NCBI GenBank assembly: GCA_017399145.1
Contig: JAFQEG010000023.1
Span: forward strand, 1 to 64,000
From: Clostridia bacterium
GTDB taxonomy: Bacteria > Bacillota > Clostridia > Oscillospirales > CAG-272
Length of the DNA stretch: 64,000 nucleotides
Direction: 5' to 3'
The position numbers and the translations under genes were made by a program. Numbering within the stretch: position 1 is the first letter of the stretch; each line of letters begins with the position of its first letter. Positions 53,066 to 60,612 of this stretch are shown one piece after another. The notes beneath the pieces are model-generated. The model was given only the letters and a program-made list of their open reading frames with translations. It was not told the origin of the DNA and searched no databases.

Positions 53066-53569
53066 ATGAAAAAAATAGGTAGCTTAAAAAACCTAATTAT
53101 TTTGATTTCAATAGTTGTAGGTGGAATTATAATCGACCAAATTACTAAGGCTATTGTAGTGGCAAATATGTCCGTTGGGGACACAATTCCATTGATAAAT
53201 GGCTTTTTGCACCTAACCTATATTGAAAATGATGGCATGGCATTTGGACTTTTTGATAGTCCTGCCGGTAGAATTATCTTTATGACCGTTTCCACCATTG
53301 CTATAATTGGCATAGGAGTATATCTTTTTGGTTTTTGCAAGGAGGGTATGCTTTTAAAGGTTGGTCTTGCCCTTATTGTAAGTGGTGGAATTGGAAATAT
53401 GATTGATAGAATTTTCCGTTACTTTGTAATTGATATGATTGACTTCCGTGGCATTTGGCAATACGTTTTCAACGGGGCAGATGCATTCGTTTGCGTAGGG
53501 GCAGGTATTGTTATTTTGGCTTTGCTTTTAGACGTATTCAAGGGTAAGAAAAAAGATGAAAATAAGTGA
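53066..53569 (+). CDS. lspA: Lipoprotein signal peptidase
   Basis: A 167-residue aspartyl membrane protease that cuts signal peptides of acylated prolipoproteins. Four helices; the catalytic Asp residues are in GNMIDR near 116 and FNGADAFVCVGA near 140. DQITKAIV and ENDGMAFG are further family blocks. The window encodes several lipoproteins that would need it. Its end overlaps the pseudouridine synthase start by 14 bases. Confidence 0.95.
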   Translation: MKKIGSLKNLIILISIVVGGIIIDQITKAIVVANMSVGDTIPLINGFLHLTYIENDGMAFGLFDSPAGRIIFMTVSTIAIIGIGVYLFGFCKEGMLLKVGLALIVSGGIGNMIDRIFRYFVIDMIDFRGIWQYVFNGADAFVCVGAGIVILALLLDVFKGKKKDENK

Positions 53570-54485
53570 TATCGACGCAAAAAAACGCCTTGACGTGTAC
53601 GTTTCTCAGGTTACAGAGACTACAAGGTCCTTTGCGCAGGGACTAATTGAGGACGGACTCGTTTTAGTAAACGGCAAGGAAGAGTCTAAGAATTACAAGC
53701 TAAGGCTAAATGACGACATAGAAATAGAAAAAAGAGAGGTAAAGGACCTAGAATTCTGTGAGGCTGAGGATATACCTCTTGATATTGTCTATGAGGACGA
53801 GGACATTATTGTAATAAACAAGCCCTCGGGCATGGTGGTGCATCCTGCACCGGGCAACGAAAATGGCACTCTTGTAAACGCATTACTTTTCCATTGTAAA
53901 GAGGGACTTTCCGGCATAAATGGGGTTGTTCGCCCCGGAATTGTACACAGAATAGACAAGGACACAAGTGGACTTTTAGTTGTGGCTAAAAATGACGAAA
54001 GTCACGTGTTTTTATCAAGTCTATTAAAGGACCACCAAATAAAAAGAGAGTACCACGCAATTTTAACAGGTAGGCTAAGGGAAGAGAGTGGCACTATAAA
54101 AACCTATATGGCAAGACACCCTGTTGATAGAAAGAAAATGGCAGTTGTAGCCCCCAACAGACAAGGGGCAAGAGAGGCAATTACCCACTATTCCGTAATT
54201 GAGGAATACAGAGGCTACACCTATGCAAAAATGGTCCTTGAAACAGGACGGACTCACCAAATAAGAGTCCATTGTGCTTACTTAGGTCACCCAATTATTG
54301 GTGACGAGGTTTACGGCGGTGGCAAAACTCAATTTGAAAAAGCAAATAAGTCCTTGCTATCGGGACAAGTGCTTCACGCAAAAAAGCTAACTCTTATCCA
54401 CCCAAGGACAAAAGAGGAAATGACCTTTGAGTGCGACCTACCTCGTGAATTTTTGGAGCTTTTAGAAAGATTAAAAAGACTATAA
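53556..54485 (+). CDS. RluA-family pseudouridine synthase (RluD/YlyB-like)
   Basis: A 309-residue enzyme: S4 RNA-binding domain at residues 8-60 (RLDVYVSQ, GLVLVNGK), then the synthase with catalytic Asp134 in VHRIDKDTSGLLVVAKN and the late GRTHQIRVHCAYLGHPIIGDEVYGG block. It isomerises uridines in 23S rRNA; the lspA-ylyB pair is conserved in Bacillota. Probable end of the miaA-ylmE to rluD operon, with a strong terminator behind. Confidence 0.93.
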   Translation: MKISDIDAKKRLDVYVSQVTETTRSFAQGLIEDGLVLVNGKEESKNYKLRLNDDIEIEKREVKDLEFCEAEDIPLDIVYEDEDIIVINKPSGMVVHPAPGNENGTLVNALLFHCKEGLSGINGVVRPGIVHRIDKDTSGLLVVAKNDESHVFLSSLLKDHQIKREYHAILTGRLREESGTIKTYMARHPVDRKKMAVVAPNRQGAREAITHYSVIEEYRGYTYAKMVLETGRTHQIRVHCAYLGHPIIGDEVYGGGKTQFEKANKSLLSGQVLHAKKLTLIHPRTKEEMTFECDLPREFLELLERLKRL

Positions 54486-54490
54486 AAACA

Positions 54491-54519
54491 AAAAACAGAC
54501 ACCCTGTGTCTGTTTTTTT
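54491..54519. terminator. Bidirectional terminator
   Basis: AAAACAGACAC and GTGTCTGTTTT with a three-base loop and T7 tail between convergent genes. Confidence 0.9.
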
Positions 54520-54522
54520 GTT

Positions 54523-55272
54523 TTAGTTAGGTATAAATTCGCCGTTTACCATTTTGCCAACTGTATAGACGTGATTTTTGAGCAGGGTGGCGGTGGGGGC
54601 GTTATCGGTGGTTGACCACACGGCAGCTATTGAGTAGCCCTCCTTTAGGTATTTTACGCCCTTGCCGTGCCACTTGTTGTTTTGCCACATTCCCTCATAG
54701 TAGCCCCAAGGGTAGGTTTGCTTACCCATGCCTTGACGGGCGCCCTTTGACCATTGACCTACGTAGGAGTCGCCGTCGTCCCACACGAATTTTCCTTGCC
54801 CCTCGGGTAAGTCGTTTACAAGGTCACCTTGATAGTAGCCGTTTTTATATTGCTTTCTTGGAATGCTTGGAATAAAGCGATAATTTTCATATCTGCCATA
54901 TTCTACAATTCCGTTTTGAGTGTGGACAACCTCGGTAGCTGTTGAGTCGCCATTCCAAATGCCCTCAATGGTAGTGTTTCTGTCGATTATTACCTCAACA
55001 CCCTTGCCAAACCATATATCGTTTTTCCAATAGCCCTCATAATAGCCCCAAGGATAGGTATGCTTACCATAGCCCTGTATAAGGTTTTCCTCCCAATCGC
55101 CATCGTAATAATAGCCATTAGTCCAAGAATACTTACCCTTGCCGTGCTTTTTGTCATTATGCCAATAGCCCTCGTATCTGCCGTTGTCAAAAGTCATTTT
55201 GCCAAAGCCCTGTCTTTTTCCGTTTACTAATTCACCATAGTAGATGCCGTCTTTATATTCAACTCTTGCCAT
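54523..55272 (-). CDS. MORN-repeat protein
   Basis: A 249-residue protein made of about nine MORN repeats (G-x-Y-x-G-x-W/L-x-N/x-G-x-x-x-G-x-G-K), in two blocks (residues 1-100 and 140-225) around a degenerate middle. Two segments are nearly identical: GKHTYPWGYYEGYWKN and GKQTYPWGYYEGMWQN, evidence of internal duplication. No signal peptide or catalytic domain. MORN sheets bind proteins or lipids; the role here is unknown. Ten bases downstream of the asparaginase gene, so probably cotranscribed. Confidence 0.9.
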   Translation of the reverse strand: MARVEYKDGIYYGELVNGKRQGFGKMTFDNGRYEGYWHNDKKHGKGKYSWTNGYYYDGDWEENLIQGYGKHTYPWGYYEGYWKNDIWFGKGVEVIIDRNTTIEGIWNGDSTATEVVHTQNGIVEYGRYENYRFIPSIPRKQYKNGYYQGDLVNDLPEGQGKFVWDDGDSYVGQWSKGARQGMGKQTYPWGYYEGMWQNNKWHGKGVKYLKEGYSIAAVWSTTDNAPTATLLKNHVYTVGKMVNGEFIPN

Positions 55273-55282
55273 TTTGCACCTC

Positions 55283-56293
55283 TTATTTTGTCAATTCTCC
55301 ACGAAGATTTTCTTCCATTAAGGACTTGATTTCTTCCTTTGAGTAATGCTTACTGAATAGGTAATAGAGCTTAGCTACACAAGCCTCGGTTGTCATATCA
55401 AAGCCACTTACAGCACCTGCGTTTTTAAGTGGCGAGCTTGTCTTATAGGTGCCAAGGGAAACTGTGCCCTGTGGGCATTGTGAGCAAACTGTAATTACGG
55501 ACCCTGCCTGAAAGGCACGCTGGATTATAGGAAGAAGTGCATCTCCCTCTCCAGGAATATTTCCTGCACCAAAGGTTTCCAAAACTATGCCCTTTAGTCT
55601 TTCAGTCATTAGCTTTTCAAAAATAGGGAAGCGAATACCAGGGAAAACCTTTAAAACACCAATAGGCACGTCCTCAAGGTGACAAAGAGAAAAGGACTCG
55701 CTGGTTTTAGGTGGCTTTTGCACAGGCAAGTATCTTATACTAATTCCTGCCTCGGCAAGTCTTGGACAGTTAGGTGAGTCAAAGGCTAAAAGGCCGTCAG
55801 CCGACATTTTTGTTGCACGATTGCCTCGCAATAGGCGACCACCGAAGTATAGGCAAACCTCGTTATATTTGCCCTCTGAGGCTATTAGTAATGAGGTGAT
55901 AAGATTATCACGTCCGTCACTTCTTACCTCGCAAAGTGGGATTTGCGACCCTGTTAGAATAACAGGCTTGTTAAGTCCCTCTAGCATAAAGGAAAGGGCA
56001 GAGGCAGTATATGCCATAGTGTCCGTGCCGTGTAATACTACAAAACCGTCGTATAGGTCGTATCTTGATGCAATTTCCTCGCCGATTCTATTCCAATCGC
56101 CAACTGCCATATCCGATGAGTCAAGAAGTGGTGACATTTCAAAAAGGTCAAAGTCTGGCATTTTTTCGTTTCGAAGGTCACTAATTTCCAAAAGGGCAGT
56201 TTCTAAATAGCCCTCCTTTGGCAAATAGCCCTTGTCACTTCTTATCATTCCAATTGTTCCACCTGTGTGGATTAAGCAAATCCTTTTTTTCAT
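55283..56293 (-). CDS. Type I L-asparaginase (AnsA-like)
   Basis: A 336-residue amidohydrolase converting asparagine to aspartate and ammonia. Active-site threonines lie in IHTGGTIGM (residues 8-16) and LHGTDTMAYTASALSF (near 88), with GSQIPL near 116. No signal peptide, so cytosolic type I. Some proteins of this fold are Glu-tRNA(Gln) amidotransferase GatD; the lack of an extra N-terminal domain and partner gatE argues against that. Promoter at 56326-56354. Confidence 0.9.
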   Translation of the reverse strand: MKKRICLIHTGGTIGMIRSDKGYLPKEGYLETALLEISDLRNEKMPDFDLFEMSPLLDSSDMAVGDWNRIGEEIASRYDLYDGFVVLHGTDTMAYTASALSFMLEGLNKPVILTGSQIPLCEVRSDGRDNLITSLLIASEGKYNEVCLYFGGRLLRGNRATKMSADGLLAFDSPNCPRLAEAGISIRYLPVQKPPKTSESFSLCHLEDVPIGVLKVFPGIRFPIFEKLMTERLKGIVLETFGAGNIPGEGDALLPIIQRAFQAGSVITVCSQCPQGTVSLGTYKTSSPLKNAGAVSGFDMTTEACVAKLYYLFSKHYSKEEIKSLMEENLRGELTK

Positions 56294-56325
56294 AGTCTGT
56301 CCTTTTTTTGTAATTATTCATATTA

Positions 56326-56354
56326 ATTTTAACACATAAATAAGTATTTGTAAA
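56326..56354 (-). promoter_or_regulatory. Promoter of the asparaginase-MORN transcript
   Basis: On the minus strand TTTACA (56354-56349), 17 bases, TAAAAT (56331-56326). Confidence 0.75.
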
Positions 56355-56369
56355 CAATCAATTTTTTTA

Positions 56370-56398
56370 TTGACATATAAAGAGTGTGGTGGTAAAAT
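56370..56398 (+). promoter_or_regulatory. Promoter of the FMN riboswitch-ribU transcript
   Basis: TTGACA (56370-56375), 17 bases, TAAAAT (56393-56398), back to back with the asparaginase promoter. Confidence 0.85.
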
Positions 56399-56423
56399 AG
56401 GGGTGTGACTCCACCTAGGGAGT

Positions 56424-56512
56424 TATGAATTTGCGTTGCAAATGTTATGAAATGCTACGCATTGTTATGAGTTTACTTTGTAAACGTTATGATTGCCCTT
56501 TGGGCAAGCTAA
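56424..56512 (+). repeat. Mini-hairpin array G (linker GTTATGA)
   Basis: Four hairpins, TTTGC/GCAAA, ATGC/GCAT, TTTAC/GTAAA and GCCC/GGGC, each preceded by TTATGA. It lies between the promoter and the FMN aptamer, so it is within the leader RNA. Confidence 0.75.
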
Positions 56513-56514
56513 AT

Positions 56515-56622
56515 ATATTTCGGGGCGGGGTGCGAGTCCCCACCGGCAGTATAGTCTGCGAGCCTTTTGGCAGATTTGGTGTGATTCCAAAACCGACGGT
56601 TAAAGTCCGGATGAGAGAAGTG
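56515..56622 (+). ncRNA. FMN riboswitch aptamer (RFN element)
   Basis: Contains the conserved RFN blocks: GGGGCGGGGTGCGAGTCCCC, ACCGGCAGTATAGTC, GCGAGCC, GCAGATTTGGTG, ATTCCAAAACCGACGG and AAAGTCCGGATGAGAGAAG. It binds FMN and controls ribU through the terminator at 56658. Confidence 0.97.
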
Positions 56623-56657
56623 TGTTTTATTGGCAAGTGACTTTCTTAGCTTTTTTG

Positions 56658-56686
56658 TGCCTCGTTGTTTCGAGGCATTTTTGTTT
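56658..56686 (+). terminator. Expression-platform terminator of the FMN riboswitch
   Basis: TGCCTCG and CGAGGCA around TTGTTT, followed by TTTTTG and T6. With FMN bound transcription should stop here, 17 bases before the ribU start. Confidence 0.85.
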
Positions 56687-56702
56687 TTTAAGGGGGATTA
56701 TT

Positions 56703-57248
56703 GTGAAATTAACTAAAAAAATTGCAGTACTTGGTATGTTTTCAGCTATTGCCTTTGTTTTGTCAGCTGTGGGAAATTTAGTGCCAATTAGGGTAGCTGG
56801 CTTTTTGAATTATGACCCTAAGGACGCAATTATTGTAATGGCAGGCTTTGCCCTTGGTCCCTTGGCAACTGTTATTATAAGCGTTGTTGTTTCTTTTTTG
56901 GAAATGGCTTTTATTAGCACGACAGGAATTATTGGTTGCCTAATGAATATTCTTTCAAGCGTTGCCTTTGCCCTTATTCCTGCAATTTTCTATAAGATAA
57001 AAAGGTCCTTTCCCTCGGCACTTTTAGGACTTTTGGTAGGCTGTATTGTCACAACAGGGTCAATGCTTTTGTGGAATTACTTTGTGACCCCATTTTATAT
57101 GCAGGTGCCACAAGAGGCAGTTGCACAAATGCTACTACCGGTATTTTTGCCGTTTAATCTTGGCAAAAGCGTGGCAAACTCAGTTATTGTAATGTTAATT
57201 TATAAGCCTATGGTAAAGGCCTTACGCAATATTTCTGTGCTTGAATGA
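56703..57248 (+). CDS. ribU: Riboflavin ECF transporter substrate-binding subunit RibU
   Basis: A 181-residue membrane protein of the energy-coupling-factor S-component type with six hydrophobic helices. The start is GTG at 56703 with AAGGGGG; codons further upstream fall in the riboswitch terminator. Marks: KIAVLGMFSAIAFVLS, the riboflavin-specific DPKDAIIVMAGFALGP and GCLMNILSSVAFALIPA. It captures riboflavin for uptake by the general EcfAA'T module, which is not in this window. The last 82 bases are duplicated downstream around an inserted element. Confidence 0.95.
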   Translation: MKLTKKIAVLGMFSAIAFVLSAVGNLVPIRVAGFLNYDPKDAIIVMAGFALGPLATVIISVVVSFLEMAFISTTGIIGCLMNILSSVAFALIPAIFYKIKRSFPSALLGLLVGCIVTTGSMLLWNYFVTPFYMQVPQEAVAQMLLPVFLPFNLGKSVANSVIVMLIYKPMVKALRNISVLE

Positions 57249-57396
57249 GGATACTACACCTCATCTACCACCGGTGAGCGGTGGTCCCCCTTCCCCTCAA
57301 GGGGAAGGCTTTGAAAAAGCGTGGCAAACTCAGTTATTGTAATGTTAATTTATAAGCCTATGGTAAAGGCTTTACGCAATATTTCTGTGCTTGAAT
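57165..57396 (+). repeat. 82-bp duplication of the ribU 3' end around a 68-bp element
   Basis: Bases 57165-57246 and 57315-57396 are identical except one C/T change. Between them lie 68 bases (57247-57314) with CACCGGTGAGCGGTG-like and CCTTCCCCTCAAGGGGAAGG palindromes, a REP-like unit also found in reverse at 50451-50560. The second copy carries the old gene end (stop TAA), while the first uses TGA supplied by the insert. Confidence 0.9.
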
Positions 57397-57405
57397 AAAA
57401 AATAT

Positions 57406-57436
57406 AAAACGCACACGGGTTTTCCGTGTGCGTTTT
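57406..57436. terminator. Bidirectional CGCACACGG terminator
   Basis: AAAACGCACACGG and CCGTGTGCGTTTT. It is shared by ribU and the Fic gene, and its stem recurs at 60081, 61514, 62441 and 63906. Confidence 0.9.
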
Positions 57437-57472
57437 TGTGTTAGTTGGAAGTCGGGTTGTCGTTTTTTGTCT

Positions 57473-58711
57473 TTATTGATATTTGTAAGTAATCATATTA
57501 TCATTTAGTCTAAATATTGTTTCATTTCTTTTGTTTTTTGATTTGTCAAGAATACCATATTCGGCAAACTTGTTTAATACCTTTAATGCACCTTGCTTTG
57601 TCATATTAGAGCCTATATAGGTAAGGAACATTTTGTAATTAAAAAAGTCCTCGGGACTGTGAATTATGATTTTTTTGATATAAACCCATTCGGCAGATGT
57701 TAATGTTTCTCCCGATTTCATAAGTTCATTTTTCATTTCTTCAAGATTTTTATAAACAAAGCTGTATTTTATAGATGTTTCAAGTATATATCCCAAAAAA
57801 TATGTTAAATCGTTGTTTGTTTCTCTTGTATCGGTAATTGCTCGATAATAATCGCCTTTGCTATCATTTATCGCCTCGCTCATAAAATAGGGAGCAACCC
57901 TTATATCATTGATATAGTTAAGCCAAAAAGAAACCATACGTGCTGTTCTTCCGTTATAATCGAAATACGGATGTATATACAAAATATAGTAGTGACAAAT
58001 GTATGGAAGCAAATTGTCGTACTCTTTAATGTTGCTTTCATTGTTAGCAAACTCGAATAAACTATTCATGCATTCATCAATGATGTTATGGTCGGCACCT
58101 TCGTATTTTCCAACAAATACTTCACTATGACGATAATAAAAGCCATCCTTTAATTTCTTTTCTTCAGGCAAACAATTTTTGCTTAAAATATGATATAGCT
58201 TTAATAAATTTTCTTTGTTGAATTTTGGTTTTTCGTTAACAATAAAGTCAACCCCGTCAAGCATATTTTTTATGATAATATCATTTTGTTCAACAGGCTG
58301 TTCCATTTGGCTAACCTCAGCTATACGCTTATGAGTTGTTGGTACATTTTCAACATTCAAAGTGCCTTCTATTTCCGAAAACAACCTTGACTTTAGCATA
58401 TCCTCCAAATTTCTATCAAAGAGCCAGCTATGATTAAGTTCAAAGTCTGTTAAATGAATACGCAAATATTCATTTAATATAGAAAGTAGGTAATTTCCTT
58501 TTACAAAAAAACAAAATTTAGAGTTAAATGTTTTCAAGGGTAGCTTTTGTATAAGTTCAAAATTTTCTTCGGCTAAATTATCTTTAATCTTGAGAAACTC
58601 TTCAAATTCGCTTTTTGAAAGCATTATTCCGATTTTTTTGTTATATCTTAAATCGCTTACAGAATAATAGTTGCTTCCAATTATTAAATACTTTACTCTT
58701 TCAATATTCAT
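57473..58711 (-). CDS. Fic-family protein
   Basis: A 412-residue protein. The Fic core (about 150-300) has HPYFDYNGRTAR at 247-258; the family motif is HPFx(D/E)GNGRxxR, so catalytic His247 and Arg255/258 remain while the first Gly is Tyr252, which may alter nucleotide binding. An N-terminal SEIEG (112-116) resembles the inhibitory helix but has Phe at the usual Ser/Thr position. The C-terminal 80 residues look like a winged helix, as in many Fic regulators. It would AMPylate or otherwise modify proteins. AT-rich compared with neighbours, suggesting transfer. Confidence 0.85.
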   Translation of the reverse strand: MNIERVKYLIIGSNYYSVSDLRYNKKIGIMLSKSEFEEFLKIKDNLAEENFELIQKLPLKTFNSKFCFFVKGNYLLSILNEYLRIHLTDFELNHSWLFDRNLEDMLKSRLFSEIEGTLNVENVPTTHKRIAEVSQMEQPVEQNDIIIKNMLDGVDFIVNEKPKFNKENLLKLYHILSKNCLPEEKKLKDGFYYRHSEVFVGKYEGADHNIIDECMNSLFEFANNESNIKEYDNLLPYICHYYILYIHPYFDYNGRTARMVSFWLNYINDIRVAPYFMSEAINDSKGDYYRAITDTRETNNDLTYFLGYILETSIKYSFVYKNLEEMKNELMKSGETLTSAEWVYIKKIIIHSPEDFFNYKMFLTYIGSNMTKQGALKVLNKFAEYGILDKSKNKRNETIFRLNDNMITYKYQ

Positions 58712-58746
58712 ACTATCACACTCCTTGTTAAAATTCGTATATCTAT

Positions 58747-58800
58747 ATTGTAAACTGGTTTTTTATTTTTGTCAACTATTTTGTAAACTGTTTTGTAAAT
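58747..58800 (-). promoter_or_regulatory. Promoter and repeat operator of the Fic gene
   Basis: On the minus strand TTGACA (58775-58770), 17 bases, TACAAT (58752-58747). On the plus strand TTGTAAACTG occurs at 58748-58757 and 58781-58790, with a third partial copy TTGTAAAT after it; these may bind the protein's own winged helix. Confidence 0.65.
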
Positions 58801-58825
58801 ATTTTAGACTTGGATAATTTGTAGC

Positions 58826-58868
58826 AAAAAGATGTACCTCTTACACCAAGCCGAGGTACATCCTTTTT
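58826..58868 (-). terminator. Terminator of the holin gene
   Basis: GATGTACCTC and GAGGTACATC with a loop of 12 bases and T5 on the minus strand. Confidence 0.8.
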
Positions 58869-59156
58869 TTATTCATTCTTTTTTGATTGAATATATAGTT
58901 GATTTACATATACGCTTGCACCTGCTAAAAGAATACCTTGCGTTATTGATATGAATATCGCTAACGCAACATCCTTAAAGCAAGTGACATTGCTTGTAGC
59001 AAGCACCCATATTGCGGACAAGGTAATTGATGCTATACCAAGGATTAAAGGTATATATTTGTCGGAAATTTTACTCTTCTTTAGCCCTATGCCAATAAAA
59101 TATAGTACGGGTATGAGAATAAGTAATTCTGATTTTATGTATTCTTGATAATTCAT
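58869..59156 (-). CDS. Phage holin-like protein
   Basis: A 95-residue protein with three hydrophobic helices and the pattern LLILIPVLYFIGIGLKKSK...KYIPLILGIASI of the Phage_holin_5_2-type family found in Clostridial prophages. A 16-codon longer frame exists, but AAGGAGG before the ATG at 59156 sets the start. Together with the XhlA-like gene just upstream it is a lysis module without an endolysin, hence a prophage remnant or a domesticated export system. Confidence 0.75.
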   Translation of the reverse strand: MNYQEYIKSELLILIPVLYFIGIGLKKSKISDKYIPLILGIASITLSAIWVLATSNVTCFKDVALAIFISITQGILLAGASVYVNQLYIQSKKNE

Positions 59157-59166
59157 ATTTTCCTCC

Positions 59167-59454
59167 TTAGATAAGCATTCCAATGACTGCTGACACAAGA
59201 GCACCTGCTAAAGCTGATATTATAGCCGTTACAATCTGTTGCATACGGGTTTTGGGTTGACTTTCAATAGCATCAATTTTTTCCTCGTGCCTGTTTAAAT
59301 GCTCGTTTGTATGCTTGAGCTCATTGGCAAGAGTAACTAGTGTTTCATTCATTGTTCGTATTTCGCTTTGTACAGCCTTGAGATCTAATACATCACGTTC
59401 CAATGTTTTTAACCGTTGCTCATGCCGTTCTAAAACAATCTGTGCATCTTCCAT
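59167..59454 (-). CDS. XhlA-like coiled-coil membrane protein
   Basis: A 95-residue protein: residues 1-70 are a heptad-rich coiled coil (LERHEQRLKTLERDV, LNRHEEKIDAIE), residues 74-95 a single transmembrane helix with small residues (ISALAGALVSAVIGML). This is the layout of haemolysin XhlA from defective phage lysis cassettes. Located 10 bases before the holin gene, same strand; RBS AAAGGAG. Confidence 0.75.
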   Translation of the reverse strand: MEDAQIVLERHEQRLKTLERDVLDLKAVQSEIRTMNETLVTLANELKHTNEHLNRHEEKIDAIESQPKTRMQQIVTAIISALAGALVSAVIGMLI

Positions 59455-59536
59455 AAGAATACTCCTTTCTTTAAAATAGCTTGGCTATTCTTATTGTAAT
59501 ATTTAATGAGGACACATATTGTCCATATAAAAATAG

Positions 59537-59881
59537 TTATGCCGGCTTTGAATACTTTTTTATAAGATTATCTAATATCAAACGTTCACTTTCAATTAAT
59601 TGTGGTTTGATTAATTCTTGTACCTTTAATAAAACATTAACTTCTTTTTCTGCCATATACATGCGATCCATCACATAGTCTCCTACAACATAAACACCGC
59701 CTTCATATCGACCTGCTTTTACGTCCAAGGGGATAAAAAGAGTTAAAGCCTCGATATCTCGTTGTATGGTTCTTACGGAAACACCGAATTCGTCTGCAAG
59801 AGTAGACATAGTCGCACGCCGTCTTCGACAAAGATATTTAATGATTTCAAGTTGTCTTTCGGTTGCTCCCATAGAACCCAT
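59537..59881 (-). CDS. HTH (DeoR/HTH_11-type) regulator, short
   Basis: A 114-residue protein. Residues 6-60 form a winged helix-turn-helix: ERQLEIIKYLCRRRRATMSTLADEFGVSVRTIQRDIEAL. The sensor domains of full DeoR or WYL proteins are absent; the last 40 residues are helical. The upstream start at 59905 has no RBS, while AAGGAGGTG fits the ATG at 59881. It may control the phage-lysis genes that follow it. Confidence 0.8.
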   Translation of the reverse strand: MGSMGATERQLEIIKYLCRRRRATMSTLADEFGVSVRTIQRDIEALTLFIPLDVKAGRYEGGVYVVGDYVMDRMYMAEKEVNVLLKVQELIKPQLIESERLILDNLIKKYSKPA

Positions 59882-59912
59882 AATTTCACCTCCTTCCACA
59901 AACAATGATAAA

Positions 59913-59941
59913 TTTATAATCTTATATACTTTATTTTACAA
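59913..59941 (-). promoter_or_regulatory. Promoter of the HTH gene
   Basis: On the minus strand TTGTAA (59941-59936), 17 bases, TATAAA (59918-59913). Confidence 0.65.
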
Positions 59942-59969
59942 ATTATCGCTGTCGTATGCTGTCGAAATA

Positions 59970-60108
59970 AAAAAAGTATGGCAAATTATTCTAAAAAACA
60001 ATTTGTCATACCCACATATGATTGAAAAAATAAGAGGCTTTTATTAAATTATGAAAGTAGATATTTGAGTTTATTAAAAAAACGCACACGGAAGTCCGTG
60101 TGCGCCAA
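59970..60108 (-). terminator. Two terminators between immunity gene 1 and the HTH gene
   Basis: First, CGCACACGG/CCGTGTGCG (about 60085-60106) with T7 on the minus strand. Second, GTATGACAAATT/AATTTGCCATAC (60011-59976, one mismatch) also followed by T7. No gene lies between them. Confidence 0.75.
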
Positions 60109-60176
60109 AACTATTTTTATTGTTCTAAGACTAAATAAGTTAGAAACATTACAGTACATACAAATTAATTTATCGT

Positions 60177-60596
60177 TTATTTAGCATAACTTGAAAAAAC
60201 AAAAAACATTTGCGTTATTTCTGATATCGTTAACTCATACATGTATTTTTCGATATAACCTTTTAATAGAATTGTATTGCAAAATGGCGAATAAAAATTA
60301 ATATCAATGTCAAAATTTGATTTTTTAATCAATTGTACAAATTGATCAAATTCAATGCTTTCTATTTTGTTTTTTCTTATTTTGTTTACCTGTATATGAT
60401 TATCCAAGTTGGTTGAATTATCAACGTCAATATTCATTGTGCATGCTTCTGTAAGTTCAGTTTCCTTTCCTGAATCGTTAAGTTTGTAGACTCCTAAAGG
60501 AAAGTTAAATTTTATTTGTCGATTGTCTAACCAAATTTCATTAATCATGCAATCATGTAAACCATATTTTGACATATGTTCATAAAAGCAATTCAT
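60177..60596 (-). CDS. Candidate immunity protein of Rhs cassette 1
   Basis: A 139-residue protein of no recognised family. It begins directly after the Rhs toxin gene (16 bases, with AAAGGAGAT), on the same strand, as immunity genes of polymorphic toxins do. Acidic overall in its first part, single domain, alpha/beta by appearance, no signal peptide. Low GC. Function inferred only from position. Confidence 0.55.
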   Translation of the reverse strand: MNCFYEHMSKYGLHDCMINEIWLDNRQIKFNFPLGVYKLNDSGKETELTEACTMNIDVDNSTNLDNHIQVNKIRKNKIESIEFDQFVQLIKKSNFDIDINFYSPFCNTILLKGYIEKYMYELTISEITQMFFVFSSYAK

Positions 60597-60612
60597 TTAT
60601 TAGTTATCTCCT

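Noticed and set aside
59976..60011. Attachment or dif-like recombination site
   Set aside because: The inverted repeat is followed by T7 on the minus strand and fits a terminator; it does not match the XerCD dif pattern.
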